From assembly GCA_002480645.1 (NCBI GenBank), contig DLCN01000026.1, forward strand, positions 1-38,125: DNA of 38,125 nucleotides. The letters are read 5' to 3'. A program made the position numbers and the translations under genes. Below, in pieces: positions 31,642-38,125 of this stretch (position 1 is its first letter; every line of letters starts with the position of its first letter). The DNA comes from Balneolaceae bacterium UBA7797. Lineage in GTDB: Bacteria; Bacteroidota; Rhodothermia; Balneolales; Balneolaceae. Below the pieces are notes generated by a model that worked only from the letters and a program-made list of their open reading frames with translations, made no database searches and was not told where the DNA came from.

Positions 31642-32154
31642 TCAGGATTCTTTGGGCGGTAAACCAAGCAGGTGCCGCATATCAAACTTTTCGGGCATTG
31701 TTTTCAGATTATTGATCAGCATGATCGCCCGGTCGATCTTTTTCTGACTGCTTTTTACCCCATTCACATGGTTGATTATATACCGCTGAGTACCTGCCGG
31801 AAGTTGTTCAAACAATTCCGCACCATGTCGGTCCTGTTCCAAAAGGGCTTCAAATTCTTCGGGGACCGGAACCCCGTATTTAGACCGGTCTTCTTCTATG
31901 GTAACCAGTAGCTCTTCATTTTCTTCCAGTTTCCATTTTTTGATGCGGGCCTTATTCACTGTGATGTATGCCGTTCCTCCGCCTTTAGCCACCATCCCGC
32001 AGTGGAACTTCGGGTTTCCATTGATGGAGCATAACAACCGAACACCGGGCCCTCCTGTTCTTTCCACAATTTCTGCGGGAACAGTGATGTGCGTCAGCTT
32101 TAATTTAGGCAGGTAGTCGAGATATGAAGTAAAAGTGATCGGCGTTTCTTTCAT
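31642..32154 (-). CDS. DUF1905/YdeI-like protein
   Basis: A 170-residue cytoplasmic protein with two recognised parts. Residues about 5-95 match DUF1905: ITVPAEIVERTGGPGVRLLCSINGNPKFHCGMVAKGGGTAYITVNKARIKKW. Residues about 105-165 match the YdeI/OmpD-associated helical domain: PEEFEALLEQD..GAELFEQLPAGTQRYIINHVNGVKSSQKKIDRAIMLINNL. The combination is common in Bacteroidota. The YdeI part has been linked to stress or antimicrobial tolerance in other bacteria, but the mechanism is unknown. It converges on the M14 gene with a 75-bp gap and no clear terminator. Confidence 0.88.
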   Translation of the reverse strand: MKETPITFTSYLDYLPKLKLTHITVPAEIVERTGGPGVRLLCSINGNPKFHCGMVAKGGGTAYITVNKARIKKWKLEENEELLVTIEEDRSKYGVPVPEEFEALLEQDRHGAELFEQLPAGTQRYIINHVNGVKSSQKKIDRAIMLINNLKTMPEKFDMRHLLGLPPKES

Positions 32155-32279
32155 TAATTATTTTTGATGGAAATAGCAGAAAACCACGCTACAATTCAAC
32201 TTTTAGTTATCGATTTACGGTTTTGCTGAACCAGGCGGGGATTCGCTTTGTCATGTTCAGGCAATAGCGTACACAGATC

Positions 32280-32312
32280 AAACAAAAACGGGAATGAATG
32301 ATCATTCCCGTT
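32280..32312 (-). terminator. Rho-independent terminator after the AGCS symporter
   Basis: AACGGGAATGA (32287-32297) pairs with TCATTCCCGTT (32302-32312) around a 4-nt loop. Reading leftward it is followed by TTTTTGTTT. It lies 33 bp past the stop at 32345. Confidence 0.9.
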
Positions 32313-32344
32313 CCTTTGAAGTGTCTTAAAAATGCCCTAAAAGA

Positions 32345-33694
32345 TCAGAGTAATCCCTGTTCCCGCATACGGCTGAAATAATCCCGGGCTGCATCCATCA
32401 CTTTGGGAGACAGGATCAATGCCGCGGTCATCGTCGGGATCGCCATCAGAGCAAACATTCCATCTGTAAAATTCAGTACGGCATTGATGGTCGCCACCGA
32501 ACCAAATACGATTGCTGCCGCATAGAAATAGTTGAAGTATTTCTGTTTATCTGCACCGATCAGAAATCCAAGACATTTGGTGCTGTAGTACGAATAGGTA
32601 AAGAGAGAGCTGAACCCGAATATCAACACACTAAAGATAAGCAGGTAGGCACCAAATGGTCCTAAAGCTTCCTGAAATGCGCTCGCTGTTAATGAAATTC
32701 CGTTATCATCTCCGGTCTTCCAGACATCGGTTACCAGAATTGCCATGGCGGTCATTGTACACACTATGATCGTATCGATAAAGGGTCCCATCATTGCTAC
32801 CAGGCCTTCGCGAACCGGTTCTTTGGTTTTGGCAGCACCATGAGCCAGGGTTGCCGTACCGATTCCGGCTTCGTTAGAGAATGCGGCTCTTTTAGTCCCA
32901 TGAACGATCAAGCTACCCAGTACACCACCAAAAGCTGCATCCCCATTAAAATATTGCCCGGTAAAAGCATCAGTGACGATAAGAATCAAATAATGTCCCA
33001 ATACATCGATATGAATCCCGAGGATCACAAGTACGCAGCCGACATAGATCACTACCATAGCCGGCACCATTTTCGAAGCTACCTTCCCAACCCGCTTGAT
33101 CCCGCCAAAGATCACAATAGAAACAATTCCCAGAATTACTAATCCGCTGATGAGGTCACTTGTAAAATGGTTGTTCGGATCTGTAAATCCATTAGGCACT
33201 AATACAAAGTCTCTAACGATCTGGGTAACCTGATTGGCCTGAAAGATAGGCAAAGGGCCAAAAAGCCCGGCAACAGCAAACAATACCGCCAGCGGCTTCC
33301 ATTTTTTTCCAAGGCCTTCCACGATCATGTACATGGTGCCCCCCTGAATATTTCCATCGGTATCGTACCCGCGATACATCAGTGCGAGGGTATTTGTGAA
33401 GAATTTGGTAGCCATTCCCACAAAAGCGCTCACCCACATCCAGAATACTGCCCCGGGTCCGCCGATAGCGATAGCCACAGCCACCCCGCTGATATTTCCT
33501 AATCCAACGGTAGCAGCAAGAGCGCTGGCCAGCGCTTCAAAATGACTGATATCCCCGGGATCGTCCGGGTCATCGTATTTTCCCCGAAGAATATTTATTG
33601 AATGGAAAAAATATCGGTAAGGAATGAACCTGGAATAAAGGAGAAAATATAACCCTCCGCCTACCAGTAGAATTACAAGAGGCGTGCCCCACAT
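32345..33694 (-). CDS. Sodium/alanine (or glycine) symporter, AGCS family
   Basis: AGCS transporters import alanine or glycine with Na+, and sometimes H+. The 449-residue protein shows about ten membrane helices and the family signatures: ALAATVGLGNISGVAVAIAIGGPGAVFWMWVSA (Na+ and substrate site in helices 1-2), GGTMYMI, QANQVTQ, KRAAFSNEAGIGTATLAHGAAKTKEPVREGL, and a long C-terminal helical region. Family members usually have one more short helix before WGTPL. Reading upstream in frame gives LETIDRILAAFSSF with only a CTG (33736) as a possible start, so the true N-terminus may be about 14 residues earlier. ATG 33694 is given as the conventional choice. Confidence 0.92.
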   Translation of the reverse strand: MWGTPLVILLVGGGLYFLLYSRFIPYRYFFHSINILRGKYDDPDDPGDISHFEALASALAATVGLGNISGVAVAIAIGGPGAVFWMWVSAFVGMATKFFTNTLALMYRGYDTDGNIQGGTMYMIVEGLGKKWKPLAVLFAVAGLFGPLPIFQANQVTQIVRDFVLVPNGFTDPNNHFTSDLISGLVILGIVSIVIFGGIKRVGKVASKMVPAMVVIYVGCVLVILGIHIDVLGHYLILIVTDAFTGQYFNGDAAFGGVLGSLIVHGTKRAAFSNEAGIGTATLAHGAAKTKEPVREGLVAMMGPFIDTIIVCTMTAMAILVTDVWKTGDDNGISLTASAFQEALGPFGAYLLIFSVLIFGFSSLFTYSYYSTKCLGFLIGADKQKYFNYFYAAAIVFGSVATINAVLNFTDGMFALMAIPTMTAALILSPKVMDAARDYFSRMREQGLL

Positions 33695-33855
33695 GAAGGA
33701 CGAAAAAGCAGCAAGAATACGATCAATAGTTTCCAGAACGACGGGATTTAGTGATTGGGAGTCATTTAAACTGCAAAACTAATAAAACTTCGTTCAACTC
33801 CTAAAGTTTTCGCTTAAAAAATATGTAACCAAAGCAATCGGGCTATTTTGCCGGA

Positions 33856-34533
33856 TCACATTCCAATCTGGAAGAATTTGGCGATTCCGTTGATCACAAA
33901 TTGTACACCAATAGCCAGAGCAATGAAACCCATCATCCGTGTTATCACCGTCATCCCGGATTTCCCGATCACTTTACTGAGCCATGGAGCCACTCTGAGT
34001 ATACCATAAGCTAATAAGGCCGTAAGAAATACCGCTACGCCGTGTACGATAAAATCAATAATGCCGGAAGCCTGAGATCCGAATCCGATCACTACCGCTA
34101 TACTTCCGGGTCCGGACAGCAAGGGCATTGCGAGCGGACTAAACGAAACATCTTCTTTTTCCATGGCCGCTTCCTGATCTTCGGTAGACAGCTTTCGCCC
34201 GCCTGTTTCCGGGTTCATCATCGAGAAACCGGCCCTTACGATCACCAAACCGCCGGCAATCCTGATCCCGGGAAGACTGATCCCGAAAAAGGACAGGATG
34301 TAGGAACCCACCAGGAGAAATGTGATGAGCACAAAGAACATATATACACTGGCTTTTCGCGCGGTTTGAGCTTTCTCCGCATCAGAATCGCTTTCTGTGA
34401 GCGACATAAACACCGGCATGGCTGTTATCGGGTTCACTACAGAGAACAAAGAGGTAAAACTGGCCAGCAATAACGCCCCCGTCCCCATTACATCGGTTGT
34501 GAAAGTAAGTAATTCTTTAAATAATTCGCCCAT
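33856..34533 (-). CDS. MarC-family integral membrane protein
   Basis: MarC (UPF0056/NAAT) proteins are six-helix membrane proteins of uncertain function; an earlier link to antibiotic resistance in E. coli was not upheld. The 225-residue protein has the conserved N-terminal helix LLASFTSLFSVVNPITAMPVFMSLT, FGISLPGIRIAGGLVIVRAGFSMM, and SPLAMPLLSGPGSIAVVIGF, whose PLLSGPGSI is the clearest family motif, then VITRMMGFIALAIGVQFVINGI. ATG at 34533 was chosen over a TTG two codons upstream. It is a single gene, divergent from the GAF protein. Confidence 0.93.
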   Translation of the reverse strand: MGELFKELLTFTTDVMGTGALLLASFTSLFSVVNPITAMPVFMSLTESDSDAEKAQTARKASVYMFFVLITFLLVGSYILSFFGISLPGIRIAGGLVIVRAGFSMMNPETGGRKLSTEDQEAAMEKEDVSFSPLAMPLLSGPGSIAVVIGFGSQASGIIDFIVHGVAVFLTALLAYGILRVAPWLSKVIGKSGMTVITRMMGFIALAIGVQFVINGIAKFFQIGM

Positions 34534-34619
34534 GACCAAAGATAAGGAGCTTTTCGGGATTCTCGTAATCTCCCTTATTTCCTTTTAGCAAAGCTTAACT
34601 TTATTTACCCGTCTATTCT

Positions 34620-34628
34620 TATATTTTG
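34620..34628 (+). promoter_or_regulatory. Possible -7 box before the GAF/fRMsr gene
   Basis: TATATTTTG at 34620-34628 approximates the Bacteroidota TAnnTTTG -7 element, with the T-rich TTTATTTA about 20 bp upstream, 24 bp before the start at 34652. Confidence 0.35.
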
Positions 34629-34651
34629 GAAACTCATTCAAAAAGAGAATT

Positions 34652-35128
34652 ATGACTACCACCCAAACTATTGCGCTAAAAGAACGACTGATCCCCGAAG
34701 TAGAAGAGATATTAAACCGGGAAGTTACCCGGCATGAGAAATTATTTGCTGTATGCGAATTGCTGGCTGATGAAGTAAGTACCTTTAATTGGGTGGGATT
34801 TTATGTGGCGGATGAAAGTGGTAAAGAGGAGTTGGTGCTGGGCCCCTTTGTCGGCGCTTCTACCGATCATACCCGGATCCCTTTCGGGCGCGGCATCTGC
34901 GGACAGGTTGCTGTTTCTCACGAAACCTTTGTGAGCCAGGATGTGCACTCGGAAGACAACTATCTGGCCTGTAGTATGGATGTACAATCAGAAATTGTTG
35001 TACCCATCATGAAAAACAATGAATTTGTTGCTCAATTAGATATTGATTCTCATACTAAAGGGTCGATAACTCCCGAACAACGGGAAGCGCTGGAAGAGAT
35101 CTGCGTGCTTCTCTCAGAGGAGTTTTGA
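34652..35128 (+). CDS. GAF-domain free methionine-(R)-sulfoxide reductase-like protein
   Basis: fRMsr enzymes repair free methionine-R-sulfoxide using cysteines in a GAF domain. The 158-residue protein is one GAF domain with the family layout NWVGFYVADE, ELVLGPFVG, IPFGRGICGQVA and YLACSMDVQSEIVVPI. E. coli MsrC uses Cys84, Cys94 and Cys118. The second and third are present here (in GICGQ and YLACS). The first, in 'LGPFqG..AC..I', is missing: the segment reads GASTDHTRI. The retained pair could still form the redox disulfide, as in two-cysteine models for the yeast enzyme, so activity is plausible but not certain. A TerB-like gene follows after 24 bp. Confidence 0.88.
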   Translation: MTTTQTIALKERLIPEVEEILNREVTRHEKLFAVCELLADEVSTFNWVGFYVADESGKEELVLGPFVGASTDHTRIPFGRGICGQVAVSHETFVSQDVHSEDNYLACSMDVQSEIVVPIMKNNEFVAQLDIDSHTKGSITPEQREALEEICVLLSEEF

Positions 35129-35152
35129 ATTTAATTTAATCACTGAAAAGCT

Positions 35153-35506
35153 ATGAGTACATACGCCCTGACCGACGAAACCGCTATTGATGTCCTGATC
35201 TTCTGGATCGAAAGTACCAACGGTTCCATCTCTTTTGAGGAACAGGAAGCTGTTAAACGCGTGCTCTCAGATATGAAGTATAAGATGAAAACCTACCATC
35301 AGACGGTAAGTCATATCGGGGCCATGAGTACCGAACATTTAAAGGAAGTGATCGAAGAGGCCATTGCCTATGTGCGGTCTAATTTCAGTGATGACGGCAA
35401 AAAACTCACGTACAGCCTGCTCGATAGTGTCGCTCACAGTGATGGTGATCTGACATCCGATCAAAAAGAGAAATTCGAGCGACTCAAAAAAGAATTCGGT
35501 ATCTGA
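35153..35506 (+). CDS. Small helical TerB-like protein
   Basis: A 117-residue all-helical cytoplasmic protein without a signal. The N-terminal part IDVLIFWIESTNGSISFEEQEAVKRVL and the C-terminal part SLLDSVAHSDGDLTSDQKEKFERLKKEFGI each carry the 'xDG.ls..E' pattern typical of TerB-fold proteins, which bind metal through acidic residues in such loops. Here the loops read STNGSIS and HSDGDLT. TerB is tied to tellurite resistance and stress but most members are uncharacterised. It probably shares a transcript with the upstream GAF reductase. Confidence 0.75.
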   Translation: MSTYALTDETAIDVLIFWIESTNGSISFEEQEAVKRVLSDMKYKMKTYHQTVSHIGAMSTEHLKEVIEEAIAYVRSNFSDDGKKLTYSLLDSVAHSDGDLTSDQKEKFERLKKEFGI

Positions 35507-35513
35507 CCGCCCT

Positions 35514-36016
35514 TTATTGATGAGGTTCGTACCTCAGAAAATACAGATCACTTAACCGAAAGCTCACTTCTTCGTCTGCAATATCCGACGAATAATCGAT
35601 ATTGATCGTGTTGGGATATCCTTTTTCCTGATCGTATGAAACTTCCAGCATTTCGGCCCGGGATGTAGCGTCCTCAATGATCTCAAATAACTGATCAACG
35701 GTCTTAAATGTATCCGGGATCTCATCCAGCACGTACGTTTGCTCCTCCCCATGCTCCAGATACATCAATCCTCCTCCATCCGGATTAAGAATGTAGAGCA
35801 CGGAGTCCGAATCTGCCTGCATCCATACTTCTTCGGTAAAATAGCAGAAACACAGGCGTTGATACCGAACCTGATAGCCTTCACTGTAATCGGCCGATAC
35901 TTTTTCCCAAAGGTCACGGGCCTCATTCAATTCCGTGATCTGTTGCTGCTCATTATTAAACGGATCACATCCGGTAAAAGCAGCAAGTAGTACCACCATA
36001 AGCAGGCTGGTTCTCA

Positions 36017-36020
<4 letters not shown>
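35514..36020 (-). CDS. DUF6174-like lipoprotein
   Basis: A 168-residue predicted lipoprotein: signal with lipobox FTGC (Cys18), followed by DPFNNEQQQ. The body has the DUF6174 outline: an early W with 'Y.VRYQRLCFCYF' (a Cys-x-Cys pair), VDQLFEIIEDAT, and the closing VSYDQEKGYPNTINIDYSSDIADEEVSFRLSDL, where 'D...GYP..I.iDy...i.DEE' is the most telling segment. The function is unknown. Its start overlaps the upstream isomerase stop as ATGA (36017-36020), so it is co-translated with it. It converges on the TerB-like gene with a 7-bp gap. Confidence 0.8.
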
Positions 36021-36892
<872 letters not shown>

Positions 36893-37078
36893 GGTTGATT
36901 GATTAAGTCGTAATTGAACAGTTGGGATAAAATACTTGGTTTTGGGGAGAGCACAAGGTAAAAGTTCTGCCCCTTTAGTTCATTTGCCCTTCATATTAAC
37001 TGAATACTTATAGTATGCTGGGTGTGGAATACATATTACACAGGCAGTTTTACAGAAACTAACCGAGTGGGGGCTGTT

Positions 37079-37783
37079 ATGGCAAAGCGAGTTTCAAAAA
37101 TGATCGAAGAGCAGGTTCAATTCTGGGCGTTAAAAAACAGTGGAGCATCTCTAAATGCCGGCCATGATAAGTTACCGGTGATCACCATTTCCAGGGAATT
37201 CGGAGCGAAAGGTGCCGCTCTGGCAGAAATGCTGGGCGAACGACTTGGTTTCAAGGTATGGGATAAGGAATTACTGGATATCATCAGTAAAAAGCTGGGT
37301 ACCAATCAGGATTTCACTTCCTCCTTAGATGAGAATCGGAGAAACATGGTAGAAGACGCCATCTTCGGTTTTATGAATCACAAAGGAACCAACCTCAATT
37401 ATCTGATCTATCTGGTACGCGCTGTGCATGCCATAGAGCGACTTGGCAATAGTATTATTGTTGGTCGCGGTGCGAACTATATCTGCCAGAATCCCGATAC
37501 ACTGAATGTTCGGGTCGTTGCTCCGATCAAGGATCGCATTGCTGATTATGCCGCCAATAACGACCTGACTAAAGAACAGGCGCTTATCATTGTTAAACAA
37601 AAGGACACCGAGCGCGCTAATTTCAGTGGTTACAACTTTAACCGGGATATCACCAATGCCAGCGATTACGATCTGTTGTTGAATTCATCGGTTTTCTCCA
37701 TTGAGCACATGGCGGAACTGGTGATCGCTGCGTATAAACAAAAGACGGGAAAAAGCATCCGGATCGCAGAGGTTAGCATTTGA
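37079..37783 (+). CDS. Cytidylate-kinase-like P-loop protein
   Basis: A member of the cytidylate kinase-like family (Cytidylate_kin2), P-loop proteins of unknown substrate in many Bacteroidota and Firmicutes. ATG at 37079 (MAKRVSKMIEEQ, 234 residues) fits better than the GTG 19 codons earlier, which would add an unrelated segment. The nucleotide site is VITISREFGAKGAALAEMLGERLGF, a variant P-loop with GAKG, then KVWDKELLD, NSIIVGRGANYI and the lid-region NVRVVAPIKDRIADY, KEQALIIVKQKDTERANFSGYNF, ending with TNASDYDLLLNSS (family 'D..yYDL.iNt'). Confidence 0.87.
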   Translation: MAKRVSKMIEEQVQFWALKNSGASLNAGHDKLPVITISREFGAKGAALAEMLGERLGFKVWDKELLDIISKKLGTNQDFTSSLDENRRNMVEDAIFGFMNHKGTNLNYLIYLVRAVHAIERLGNSIIVGRGANYICQNPDTLNVRVVAPIKDRIADYAANNDLTKEQALIIVKQKDTERANFSGYNFNRDITNASDYDLLLNSSVFSIEHMAELVIAAYKQKTGKSIRIAEVSI

Positions 37784-38125
37784 GCGAGTCGCGTCGCGGA
37801 ATTAAGAATTGGGGATAGCTTCGCAGTGTTGAGTGATGAGTGATGAGTGATGAGTGATGAGTTTTGAGTTTTGAGTTTTGAGTGGGATTTCGAAGTTGTA
37901 CAATAGTCATAAACCATTGCTCAGGTCTTGCTTGTTCATCATTTGGAAGATCCATCGTTGTACTCTGGATGACAGATTTGTTGGTTTTTTGATATTCGGT
38001 ACATTCAATGAACAACCTCCAGAAAAAAGCTTCCGGGAGAAATGCGGGACTATGTATGGTGATGATTTCTGCAATGAACTCCACCCTAAAAAACCGGCTT
38101 GGGATTTGTGAAGGAATAGCGATTC
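37784..38125. other. Intergenic end region with heptamer repeats, no convincing gene
   Basis: This 342-bp end stretch contains a heptamer repeat (37831-37879) and then ordinary-looking sequence. Overlapping open frames exist on both strands (a 103-residue one leftward ending in the repeat, a 77-residue one rightward), but neither shows a family motif, and the leftward one reads into the repeat as 'HHSSLITHH'. A gene cut by the window end cannot be excluded. Confidence 0.5.
37831..37879. repeat. Heptamer tandem repeat, two variants
   Basis: Four exact copies of GAGTGAT (37831-37858) are followed directly by three exact copies of GAGTTTT (37859-37879), all in one 7-bp register starting with GAG. 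The next seven bases (GAGTGGG) keep the GAG start. This is a simple tandem array with an internal switch of unit. Confidence 0.95.

Noticed and set aside
37773..38084. 103-codon minus-strand frame considered as a transposase remnant
   Set aside because: It reads through the heptamer repeat and has no catalytic motif of any transposase family I know.

Overview
The window looks like chromosome from a moderately AT-rich, Gram-negative marine or halophilic bacterium of the Bacteroidota/Rhodothermota/Balneolota group; Balneolota is my best guess. The evidence is a C-terminal type IX secretion sorting domain on a secreted glycosidase, almost no Shine-Dalgarno sequences, TAnnTTTG-like promoter boxes, a PorT-like outer-membrane barrel, and a glucosylglycerate compatible-solute cluster. 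I see no prophage, transposase, CRISPR array, tRNA or rRNA. The one certain RNA gene is rnpB (RNase P RNA).

Layout. 0.4-5.9 kb: prfC (RF3), a tandem pair of secreted paralogues that resemble free-standing protease propeptides, a cysteine-poor DksA/TraR-like protein, a DUF72 protein whose true start is upstream of the obvious one, and a SirB1-type protein. 6-9.5 kb: arginine deiminase, an intramembrane metalloprotease, a small lipoprotein and smpB, converging through a shared terminator on rnpB. 10-15 kb: a coiled-coil CT398-like protein that has lost its zinc cysteines, a Nif3-like protein, a YggS PLP protein, two small membrane-anchored coiled-coil proteins, DivIVA and purine nucleoside phosphorylase. 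15-19.2 kb: a secreted GH53 endo-galactanase behind a perfect 18-bp LacI-type palindrome, a very acidic unknown protein, and a secreted isoaspartyl peptidase/asparaginase.

19.4-27.0 kb is the most interesting block. Two convergent operons meet at about 22.47 kb. The rightward one carries a GT4 glycosyltransferase and a GH13_18 phosphorylase resembling glucosylglycerate phosphorylase. The leftward one carries an M20-like protein, a GT81 glucosyl-3-phosphoglycerate synthase (gpgS), a second GT4 and a HAD protein. Together they would make glucosylglycerate, possibly extend it with further sugars, and recover it by phosphorolysis. The M20 protein appears to have lost its catalytic and metal-binding glutamates, and the HAD protein has the DxYGT motif of dehalogenases instead of the phosphatase DxDGT. 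Both look repurposed.

27.1-38.1 kb is housekeeping and accessory: a YceI protein, a roughly 500-bp intergenic region with a strong terminator that follows no gene (a candidate small RNA), an outer-membrane barrel, a large M14 carboxypeptidase, a YdeI/DUF1905 protein, an AGCS symporter, a MarC protein, a GAF/fRMsr protein, a TerB-like protein, a DUF6174-like lipoprotein, a hydroxypyruvate-isomerase-like TIM barrel and a cytidylate-kinase-like protein. The window ends in heptamer repeats and an unassigned stretch.
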